Positions 9,210 through 16,121 of a stretch of DNA of 64,000 bases are shown one piece after another. Position numbers and translations under genes: made by a program. The DNA comes from Acetobacterium sp965140355 (GTDB lineage: Bacteria > Bacillota > Clostridia > Eubacteriales > Eubacteriaceae), in the NCBI GenBank assembly GCA_965140355.1, contig OZ223193.1:1-64000 (forward strand). The letters run 5' to 3'. Below the pieces are notes generated by a model. The model was not told the origin of the DNA. It saw only the letters and a list, made by a program, of their open reading frames with translations, and ran no database searches. How positions within the stretch are numbered: position 1 is the first letter of the stretch; each line of letters begins with the position of its first letter.

Positions 9210-9641
9210 TCAGCTATTATTTTTTTGACAACTCGGGCAATAACCGTAAAGATCCAGTTTATGACCAACAATTTCATAATCTGTTTCGCTTTCAATTTGC
9301 TGTTCATAACCTTTAATTGGGCAATCTTCGAGGGCTAATATTTTTTTACAACCTAAACAAATCAGATAATGTCGATGAATCATCCGATTGTACTCATAGA
9401 CGCAACGGTCATCTCCCGATAAGGCCAATTTAGTGACCAGATTTTTTTCCGCCAACACCTCAAGATTACGATAAACTGTTGAAAGATTAATAGAAATCGC
9501 CATCTTTTGCATTTCTAAAAAAATTTGTTCAGCGGCGATGGGATGATCTTTTTTTACCAGAATATCGAGAATAGCCATCCGGTGCTTGGTCGATTTTAAT
9601 CCCTTTTTTTTTAAATTTTCTTGAATGTCCGGCTTTTTCAT
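9210..9641 (-). CDS. Fur-family metalloregulator, probably Zur-like
   Basis: 143 residues. An N-terminal winged helix (SINLSTVYRNLEVLAEKNLV) is followed by a dimerisation domain with HRHYLICLGCKK. The structural zinc site is complete: Cys95/Cys98 and Cys135/Cys138. It is last in the zinc ABC operon, its ATG overlapping the znuB stop (ATGA), which argues for zinc (or manganese) sensing rather than iron. The palindrome at 12162-12206 in front of the operon is its likely autoregulatory target. Confidence 0.87.
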   Translation of the reverse strand: MKKPDIQENLKKKGLKSTKHRMAILDILVKKDHPIAAEQIFLEMQKMAISINLSTVYRNLEVLAEKNLVTKLALSGDDRCVYEYNRMIHRHYLICLGCKKILALEDCPIKGYEQQIESETDYEIVGHKLDLYGYCPSCQKNNS

Positions 9642-10498
9642 TTAATTTCCTCATTTTTCAAAGATTGTCTTTTCCAACTTCGTTTTTGAATATTAACTTT
9701 TAGCTGCCGTCCCAAATACAAACAAAAGTAAAATGAGACCGATAAAATAACGATTGCGGCTCCGGAAGCAATGTTCATTTCATAGGAAATCCACATGCCC
9801 GTCAAACAAAAAATAATTCCAATAATAATTGCGTAAATCATTCGATTCCTAAAATTTAAACTCAATAATCCGGCCGATGCGGCGGGTGCTGTCAACAAAG
9901 CTATCACCAGAATAATTCCCACTACCCGAATCAGAACAACTACCGTCATGGCCACCAGAATTAACAACACATATTCAAACAGCTTTGTCTTGATTCCTAA
10001 GATCGCTGCAAATTCTTCATCAAATAAATAGGTCTTCCAATGATTAAAAAAAACAACCACCACAAAAACGACAATCAGCGTTAGAGCGATCATCAAATAA
10101 AGGTCTCCGCGCGTTACCGATAAAATATTACCAAAAAGATAAGAGCTTAGATCTGGCGGATAGCCCGGCATTAAGGCTATAAAAAGAATCCCCAAGGCCA
10201 TTCCCATCGACCAAAACAAGCCGATAATGACATCTGAACTAGTGCCGCCTTTATTATTAATATAACCGATTCCCAACGCAGCACAGACCGAAAAAACAAA
10301 CGCCCCGATAATCGGTTCAAAACCCAATAAATAACCTAATCCCACCCCGCCATAAGCGGTATGCGCAATTCCGCCACTCATCATCACCAGTTTTTTTTCA
10401 ACGATAATCACGCCGATCATGCCACATACAATACTGGCGAGAATCCCTGCGACAAAAGCATTTTGTAAAAATTGATATTCCCATAAAGCACTTAGCAT
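9638..10498 (-). CDS. znuB: Zinc/manganese ABC transporter permease
   Basis: 286 residues with about eight membrane helices, of the ABC-3 permease family. GGIAHTAYGGVGLGYLLG near residue 45 and the hydrophobic RVVGIILVIALLTAPAASAGLL segment (ABC-3 signature) are characteristic. The start at 10498 has GAGGGG at good spacing and sits just after the znuC stop. It forms the channel for metal delivered by the lipoprotein encoded upstream. Confidence 0.87.
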   Translation of the reverse strand: MLSALWEYQFLQNAFVAGILASIVCGMIGVIIVEKKLVMMSGGIAHTAYGGVGLGYLLGFEPIIGAFVFSVCAALGIGYINNKGGTSSDVIIGLFWSMGMALGILFIALMPGYPPDLSSYLFGNILSVTRGDLYLMIALTLIVVFVVVVFFNHWKTYLFDEEFAAILGIKTKLFEYVLLILVAMTVVVLIRVVGIILVIALLTAPAASAGLLSLNFRNRMIYAIIIGIIFCLTGMWISYEMNIASGAAIVILSVSFYFCLYLGRQLKVNIQKRSWKRQSLKNEEIK

Positions 10499-10499
10499 T

Positions 10500-11267
10500 T
10501 TAGCACCCCTCGCCATGTTGTTTCAGCACTCGATGCGGAACCCCATGGGCAATCAGATCAACCGGACAACCATACAGATGATTAACCACTTCGTCAGTCA
10601 ATTCCGGTTCGCCGTGATAAACCAGTTGGGTATTCAAACATGCTAATTTTCCCACATGTGATGATATCGCGAGCAGATCGTGGGTCACCAGAATGATTGT
10701 CATTTCTTGATTCAGTTCCTTAAGCAGGGCATAGATTTGATCTCTGGATGCCGCGTCGACACTGGCGGTGGGTTCATCCAACAATAAAAGTTTCGGTTTA
10801 ACCGCCAACGCTCTGGCAATCAACATCCGCTGAAATTCTCCCCCCGAAAGCTGCGAAATCTGTCGTTCAGCCAAATCTGCAATCCCAACTTTCCCCAATA
10901 AATCATAAGCCATTTTTTTATCGGCTTTTGAATAGCGAAAAAATGGCTGAATCTGGGGTTGAATACGCCCGCTTAAGACGACTTCAAGCACGGTCATCGG
11001 AAACGCTTTATTCAATGAGGCAACTTGCGGCACATAGCCCAACAAGGTTCTATTTTTGGCAATTGATTCTCCATAAATTTTCACCGATCCTTCGACCGGT
11101 GAAATAATTCCCAACAGTGATTTTAACAGGGTTGTTTTGCCTCCGCCGTTAGGGCCAATAATACCCCAATATTCGCCTTCATATACATCCAGCGAGACCC
11201 CTTCAATTGCCGGGGTCTCGCCGTAGTAGACCGATAAATGGTCGACTGCCACGACCTTTTTTCTCAT
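10500..11267 (-). CDS. znuC: Zinc/manganese ABC transporter ATP-binding protein
   Basis: 255 residues. Walker A GPNGGGKTTLLKSLLG, signature LSGGEFQRMLIARAL and Walker B LLLLDEPTASVD are all intact, and the H-loop His is in LVTHD. It drives uptake through the permease. Its ATG overlaps the TGA of the binding-protein gene (ATGA), showing translational coupling. Confidence 0.9.
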   Translation of the reverse strand: MRKKVVAVDHLSVYYGETPAIEGVSLDVYEGEYWGIIGPNGGGKTTLLKSLLGIISPVEGSVKIYGESIAKNRTLLGYVPQVASLNKAFPMTVLEVVLSGRIQPQIQPFFRYSKADKKMAYDLLGKVGIADLAERQISQLSGGEFQRMLIARALAVKPKLLLLDEPTASVDAASRDQIYALLKELNQEMTIILVTHDLLAISSHVGKLACLNTQLVYHGEPELTDEVVNHLYGCPVDLIAHGVPHRVLKQHGEGC

Positions 11268-12145
11268 TTCATAACCTCTGCCATTGTATTCGCCATGTTC
11301 TGTAAATTTTCGATATAACTGGCCGCTAAAGGTGCCAACTGAATCGTTTTTCCACCCAATTCTTCGGCAAATGCCTGGGACTGACTGCTGTCGATTTCTT
11401 CCTGATAAAAAATTGCTTTGATATTATCTGCTTTCGCCAGATCGATGATGCTTTGCAATTGCTGCGGGGTTGCTTCTTTTCCTTCTTCTTCTAGCGCAAT
11501 CATCTTAAGCCCATAATCATCTGCTAAATAACCAAACGCAGGATGATACACAATAAATTTTTTATTCTCAACCGGTGCTAATACCGTTTTGATGTTCTGG
11601 TCTAACTCGTTTAACTGGGCAAGATAAGCTTCAGCATTTTTTTCATAAGTCGCTTGATTATCCGGGTCTAAGGTGCTCATCTCCTGAGCAATGGTTTTAA
11701 CCATCACTTCGACGCGTTTTGGTGAAAGCCAGATGTGAGGGTCCCGTTCTCCGGATTCAAATAACCGTTCCGGATAAACTGCTTTAACTGCATCTTGTAA
11801 TGAAACTACGGTTAAATCTCCGGCATTTGGTAGAATATTGGCTTCTTCTGTTGGGACCCCAATCGTAAAATAACGTGATGCCTGACTGAATTTCTCCATC
11901 TCCTGGGGAGTCGGTTCATAATTTTCCGGACTATTTCCGGGTGGAACCAATGTAACAACCTCTGCTAAGTCGCCACAAACTGCTTCAACAAAGGTTTGTT
12001 CCGGCACAATTGTCACTGCGATAACAGTCTTTTTATTATTATCATTCGATTGAACTTTAGCAGCACTGCTGCACGCTGTCGCTGATAACAACACCCCAAC
12101 CACCAAAATCAATCCAATCATCATAACAGAAACAATTCTCTTCAT
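11264..12145 (-). CDS. znuA: Zinc/manganese-binding lipoprotein of ABC transporter
   Basis: 293 residues of the cluster A-I metal-binding family. The N-terminus is a signal sequence ending SATAC, so the mature protein is probably lipid-anchored at Cys25. Metal-ligand regions are DPHIWLSPKRVE (His), VYHPAFGYLADDYGL (His) and the C-terminal IFYQEEIDSSQ (acidic). The first ligand position, normally His in SPHxYEP, reads SPENYEP here, so one canonical histidine is missing. No His-rich loop is present. It heads the znuA-znuC-znuB-fur operon. Confidence 0.88.
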   Translation of the reverse strand: MKRIVSVMMIGLILVVGVLLSATACSSAAKVQSNDNNKKTVIAVTIVPEQTFVEAVCGDLAEVVTLVPPGNSPENYEPTPQEMEKFSQASRYFTIGVPTEEANILPNAGDLTVVSLQDAVKAVYPERLFESGERDPHIWLSPKRVEVMVKTIAQEMSTLDPDNQATYEKNAEAYLAQLNELDQNIKTVLAPVENKKFIVYHPAFGYLADDYGLKMIALEEEGKEATPQQLQSIIDLAKADNIKAIFYQEEIDSSQSQAFAEELGGKTIQLAPLAASYIENLQNMANTMAEVMK

Positions 12146-12161
12146 AAATTATACCTCTTTC

Positions 12162-12206
12162 ATACAATAATAATGCAAATGATTTGTATTTGCATTATTA
12201 TTGTAT
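12162..12206. promoter_or_regulatory. Large palindromic operator (probable Zur/Fur box) of the znu operon
   Basis: Perfect 19-bp inverted repeat: ATACAATAATAATGCAAAT at 12162-12180 and its complement at 12188-12206, separated by GATTTGT. It lies 17 bp upstream of znuA and contains TGCAAAT-N7-ATTTGCA. A Fur-family gene closes the operon, so metal-responsive repression here is the natural reading. Confidence 0.8.
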
Positions 12207-12269
12207 ACGCTCACTTATTTTATGTCAACTTTTTTCAATTAAATTTGCTCAAACATTTCACTATGACAC

Positions 12270-12293
12270 AAAAAAAGAGACCCGTAAGTCTCT
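12270..12293 (-). terminator. Rho-independent terminator of the nitrilase gene
   Basis: On the minus strand AGAGAC-TTACGG-GTCTCT is followed by TTTTTTT, about 80 bp after the nitrilase stop codon. Confidence 0.75.
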
Positions 12294-12375
12294 CGTGAAA
12301 TTATTGTCTTAACTGCTTTAATTAAAATAATTATTCATTTAATCATTAAAGCCCATCATCCTTCTGTTTGACAAT

Positions 12376-13374
12376 TTATTCGGAAAATTGTATTTCTTCA
12401 TAGGTCATCATTTGAGGTTTTGACTCACCTACTATTTTTACCGGTTTATGGACACTTTTATCAAAAGTTAAGCTTAAAAACCCGGGAGTAGAATAGTGCC
12501 CGGCAGTATCGATTAGAAATTTCCCGGGAATAATCTGTTCTAAATCAATTTCTGCATAGGTCAGACCTTCTTCATCGTGATCTAAGTGATTCCCAATTTC
12601 TTGGCCGTTTGGTCCAAGGATACAAGAAATGCCATAACCATTTTTCATATAATTTCGCTGTTCTTCAGTTTCGCAAATACGATCACGTTGTTCATCCGTC
12701 CAAATTTGAGAGGCCACCAAACAAAATACCTGATTCGTAATCGCGTAATATTTAGCTGCAATTAAACAAGCTTCACTTCCGAACAAATGACCTGGTTGCG
12801 GCATCGCAATCGGCCAGGATGAAATATGAATTTGTTCATTCTGAGCAGCCATCGCAGCTAGATTAAGGGGCAGTAAATGTTCCCAGCATTGTAATCCTCC
12901 CATGTTGCCAAATTCAGTTTCAAATACTGGCATCATGCTGCCATCACCATCACCCCAAATTGTTTTTTCAGCATTTGTTGCTTTAAGTTTCCGATGTTTG
13001 CCAATTAAAGAACCTTCTGGATTAAACCATAGTTGTGTTAAATAAAGTGAACCACCATCTTTTTCAGTGACCGAAATACAAACGTAAACACTATTTCGTT
13101 TTGCCGCTTCACTTAGCATTTGAATTGATTTACTTGGTATTTCGACAGCATTTTTATATAAATCAATGTAATATTTCATTCCATAATCAGTGTTTCCCAA
13201 CCAAATCCACCAGGGATAGCCAGGAATAAACGCTTCGGGGAAAGCAATGACTTTCGCCCCATTAGCACCACATTCATCAATAAGTCGACACGACTTTTCA
13301 ACGGTTGCATCAAGATCAAGTAATACTGGAGCTGCTTGAACAGCTGCTACTTTTAGTTTTGGATAAATTGTCAC
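12376..13374 (-). CDS. Nitrilase (aliphatic nitrilase / cyanide dihydratase group), copy 1
   Basis: 332 residues. The nitrilase triad is visible: Glu47 in AFPEAFIPGYPWWIW, Lys129 in KHRKLKAT, Cys163 in LQCWEHL. It hydrolyses a nitrile (or cyanide) to acid plus ammonia; the family does not allow the substrate to be named. The start is GTG at 13374 behind AGGAGG. Trp follows the catalytic Cys, the usual residue, whereas the two paralogues near 60 kb have Ser and Phe there. It is divergent from a LysR gene and has a terminator-like hairpin in its leader and another after its stop. Confidence 0.88.
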   Translation of the reverse strand: MTIYPKLKVAAVQAAPVLLDLDATVEKSCRLIDECGANGAKVIAFPEAFIPGYPWWIWLGNTDYGMKYYIDLYKNAVEIPSKSIQMLSEAAKRNSVYVCISVTEKDGGSLYLTQLWFNPEGSLIGKHRKLKATNAEKTIWGDGDGSMMPVFETEFGNMGGLQCWEHLLPLNLAAMAAQNEQIHISSWPIAMPQPGHLFGSEACLIAAKYYAITNQVFCLVASQIWTDEQRDRICETEEQRNYMKNGYGISCILGPNGQEIGNHLDHDEEGLTYAEIDLEQIIPGKFLIDTAGHYSTPGFLSLTFDKSVHKPVKIVGESKPQMMTYEEIQFSE

Positions 13375-13400
13375 GATAAACCTCCTAAAATAAACACATT

Positions 13401-13440
13401 CAAAAAAATAACGACAAAGATGAGCAACATCCTTGTCGTT
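13401..13440 (-). terminator. Terminator-like hairpin in the nitrilase 5' leader
   Basis: Minus strand: AACGACAAGGAT-GTTGCTC-ATCTTTGTCGTT (one G-U pair) followed by ATTTTTTTG. It ends 27 bp before the nitrilase GTG and just ahead of its ribosome site. There is no upstream gene on that strand to terminate, because the neighbour is the divergent LysR gene. It may be an attenuator or a LysR-linked element. Confidence 0.6.
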
Positions 13441-13529
13441 GAATAGATTCTACCTCAAAACAACTTGCATTGAGTAGCAGTTTATGGTTATATAGTGTAA
13501 AATATTAGTTGACGCAAATTGGAGGAATC

Positions 13530-14441
13530 ATGAATACATCAGAATTAGCAGCATTTAAAAAAATATGTGAATGTGGTAGTATTCGTAAAGCTGCCGAAAT
13601 ATTATACGTATCGCCTCAAGCGCTTAGTAAAATGATAAAAAAACTGGAAGTAGAGTTAGGTGTCATTCTTCTCGAACGAGACAACCAAGGTGTTCGACCT
13701 ACCCTATATGGAAAAAGATTGGAATTTAGGGCCGCAAGAATTGCCAAAGAATTAGCATCCATTAAGAACGACAATCATTTTCATGTTGATTTGAAAATCG
13801 CTGCTACCTTTGGAATATTGGCATATTTGGGAATCGATTTTATCAATGATTTCAAAGATCAATATCCCAATATTGATCTCGATATATTTGAAGCGCCTGA
13901 CAATCAAGTTAAAGAACATCTTACGAGTGAAAAAGCAGCGATCGGATTTCTTGCCGGACCAATTGAAATAATGAAATTCAATGCCAGCTTTTTTACCAGT
14001 CATCGCCATTGTCTGGTAATCAATAAGGAACATCCTTTAGCTCAAAAAGAGTTTATTAGCTATGCCGATTTACATAAACTACCGCTGGCCTTAGAAGGCC
14101 GAGAATTTATGCCATATCACAATAATATTAATCGCTTTATCAAAGCTGGCGTAACCCCTAAAATTGTTATGGAAACAACAGAAATAGAATTTTTACATCA
14201 AATCGCCAATGAAAATAAAGCAATTGGACTTTCCGTTGATTTTCCGGCGTTTAGATCTTCATTGAAAAATATTGTCATCAAACCATTTGAAGATCAGGAA
14301 TGCACCTGGGACGTATATTTAGTCACTAAAAAAGGGATTGATCGATCAAATGAAGCATTACTGTTTTATGAATTTGCATTAAAATGGTTACGGCAACACC
14401 AGCATGAGTTATTTAAATGGAATCCCTATGAAAATAAATAA
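13530..14441 (+). CDS. LysR-family transcriptional regulator of the nitrilase, copy 1
   Basis: 303 residues. The N-terminal winged helix shows SIRKAAEILYVSPQALSKMIKKLE and the LysR substrate-binding domain follows. The ATG at 13530 sits after GGAGGAATC; the TTG at 13509 is in frame but lacks a site. It is divergent from nitrilase copy 1 and closely resembles the LysR at 58264-59133 beside nitrilases 2 and 3 (SPQxLSKxIKxLE shared). It probably activates the nitrilase in response to a nitrile or a product. Confidence 0.88.
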   Translation: MNTSELAAFKKICECGSIRKAAEILYVSPQALSKMIKKLEVELGVILLERDNQGVRPTLYGKRLEFRAARIAKELASIKNDNHFHVDLKIAATFGILAYLGIDFINDFKDQYPNIDLDIFEAPDNQVKEHLTSEKAAIGFLAGPIEIMKFNASFFTSHRHCLVINKEHPLAQKEFISYADLHKLPLALEGREFMPYHNNINRFIKAGVTPKIVMETTEIEFLHQIANENKAIGLSVDFPAFRSSLKNIVIKPFEDQECTWDVYLVTKKGIDRSNEALLFYEFALKWLRQHQHELFKWNPYENK

Positions 14442-14782
14442 AGCTAGCGGCTCTAAACAATAACCACTAACTCTATTGACTTAAATATTTTATCTCTTCT
14501 AAACCTGCCGGTAATCTAGTTCTGTACCAACACATCACTTCCCTGATTTGATTCCAACTATAGTAGTAACCCTTATCCATCAAAACCAATTATCCGATCA
14601 ATAACTGCAAGTTTTTTCGTATTGCCTAACAGTTCGTTTGTTTTTTTGTGCGGCATGATCTGAATATATCATATTTACACGGGGTTCAAAATTGACCGAC
14701 AGTCTTGCCATTCGCCAGCTTCCGGTATTATCTGATGATAAATTTTATGGCTGCTCTTTTAACAACTAGTAGTTGCAACTAA
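14442..14782. other. 341-bp region between convergent genes, no gene recognised
   Basis: Short interrupted open frames on the minus strand (for example one reading MDKGYYYSWNQIREVM and another starting MPHKKTNELLGNTKK) look protein-like but are cut by stops and match nothing I recognise. They may be remnants of a decayed gene or insertion element. I see no terminator or RNA in it. Confidence 0.3.
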
Positions 14783-15808
14783 TTATACCCCTTTTCCAAA
14801 CCCACAATTAGGGAACGTACAAACATTACAGGAAAGGCAAAGTCCACCTTGTCCCAAGGCGGTAAAATCTTTTCTGCGAAGTCGCTCATCAGTCATAATT
14901 CGGGGCAGCACTAAATCGAAAATTGTCCGTTTGGCATACATAACGCAGCCGGGTAACCCAACGATGGGGATATTCCCCTTGTAATAGGCTAATAAGAACA
15001 TTGCTCCGGGTAAAACTGGGGCACCATAGGTAATTATTTTAGCTCCGGTGTTTTTAATCGCTAAAGGGGTACGATCATCAGGATCAACACTCATCCCACC
15101 GGTGCAGATAATCAGTTCGGCCCCTTTTTCCAATAACCCCATGATCGCTTCGGTGATCATTTCATGCGCATCATTTGAAAGCACGTGGCCAATGATTTCA
15201 ATATCAAACTCTCCCAACTTTTCCTTAATGACCGGCGTAAACGTGTCGTCGATTCTTCCGTAAAAGACTTCACTGCCGGTAGTTACAATACCTACTTTTT
15301 TATGAACATATTGATTTATCTGAAAAATTGGCTGATCTCCACAAAGCACCTTGGCCTCATTCATTTTGCTTTCTTCAATAACTAGCGGAATCACCCGGGT
15401 ACCTGCCAAGATATCTCCGCTTTTGACCGGGAAATTTCCGTGTCGGCTGGCAATCATCATATCCCCTAACGCATTGACCCGATTGATTTTCTCACGATCT
15501 ATTTTTAGAACCCCATCACAGGTGGCAATCAGCTCGATTTTTCCTTCTTTAATTTCTGAGGGTTTCATGTTTTCGCCTTTACAAAGGTCATAAAGAATTT
15601 GTGCGGCATCGTTTTCATGAATTTTACCTGCTTCTTTTTCCCAGACATAAAGATGTTCTTTTCCTACTGACAGCAATACCGGAATATCCGCTTCACGGAT
15701 AATATGTCCTTTAGAAAAAACCGGCCCCTTATCCACGTCTTTAATAATTTGGGTAATATCATGACATAAAACACTACCTACTGCATCGATTGTCCTAATT
15801 TCCTTCAT
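14783..15808 (-). CDS. MoeA/MogA-like molybdopterin-binding protein with cysteine-rich tail
   Basis: 341 residues. The central MoCF-binding domain shows VGIVTTGSEVFYGRI, LIICTGGMSVDPDDRTP and GAPVLPGAMFLLAY with GLPGCVMY, the MPT-binding pattern. The C-terminal 20 residues carry four cysteines (CLSCNVCTFPNCGFG), a possible iron-sulfur or metal site absent from normal MoeA. The start at 15808 follows GAGGAG; an in-frame ATG at 15823 is part of that site. It follows the molybdenum hydroxylase gene, so a role in handling or inserting the cofactor of that enzyme is likely. Confidence 0.8.
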   Translation of the reverse strand: MKEIRTIDAVGSVLCHDITQIIKDVDKGPVFSKGHIIREADIPVLLSVGKEHLYVWEKEAGKIHENDAAQILYDLCKGENMKPSEIKEGKIELIATCDGVLKIDREKINRVNALGDMMIASRHGNFPVKSGDILAGTRVIPLVIEESKMNEAKVLCGDQPIFQINQYVHKKVGIVTTGSEVFYGRIDDTFTPVIKEKLGEFDIEIIGHVLSNDAHEMITEAIMGLLEKGAELIICTGGMSVDPDDRTPLAIKNTGAKIITYGAPVLPGAMFLLAYYKGNIPIVGLPGCVMYAKRTIFDLVLPRIMTDERLRRKDFTALGQGGLCLSCNVCTFPNCGFGKGV

Positions 15809-16019
15809 TGCTTTTCTCCTCATCTAATAATGATTAAAACCGAATAAAATTATTTCAGTTATTTTCAATCACTGTGATCACAAAAATTTTGGGATTGTTA
15901 TTCCTGCAATTAACCAGATTGTTTATCTTCAAATGTACACTATCCTACCCCCTTTGTACAATAAGAAATTCAGATAAATTTGTGTTCTATCAATATGACA
16001 ATAATAAAAATTACTATAA
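15809..16019. other. Leader region upstream of the MoeA-like gene
   Basis: AT-rich non-coding stretch after the terminator of the xanthine dehydrogenase gene. It presumably holds the promoter of the MoeA-like gene, but no confident -35/-10 pair, riboswitch or operator could be picked out. Confidence 0.35.
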
Positions 16020-16064
16020 AAATAAGGAAACCCTATTGATAATGATCTCTGAGTTTCCTTATTT
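16020..16064 (-). terminator. Rho-independent terminator of the purine operon
   Basis: Perfect 12-bp inverted repeat (AAATAAGGAAAC at 16020-16031, GTTTCCTTATTT at 16053-16064). On the minus strand the stem runs into TTATTTTTATAG, 58 bp past the dehydrogenase stop. Confidence 0.8.
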
Positions 16065-16121
16065 GAGACTTCAACTCTGTTTAAGTAGTGTTTTTTCGTT
16101 TCTCCCTGAATTAAAACAATA

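Noticed and set aside
14442..14782. Decayed insertion sequence
   Set aside because: Some protein-like frames exist, but no transposase motif or terminal repeats could be identified.
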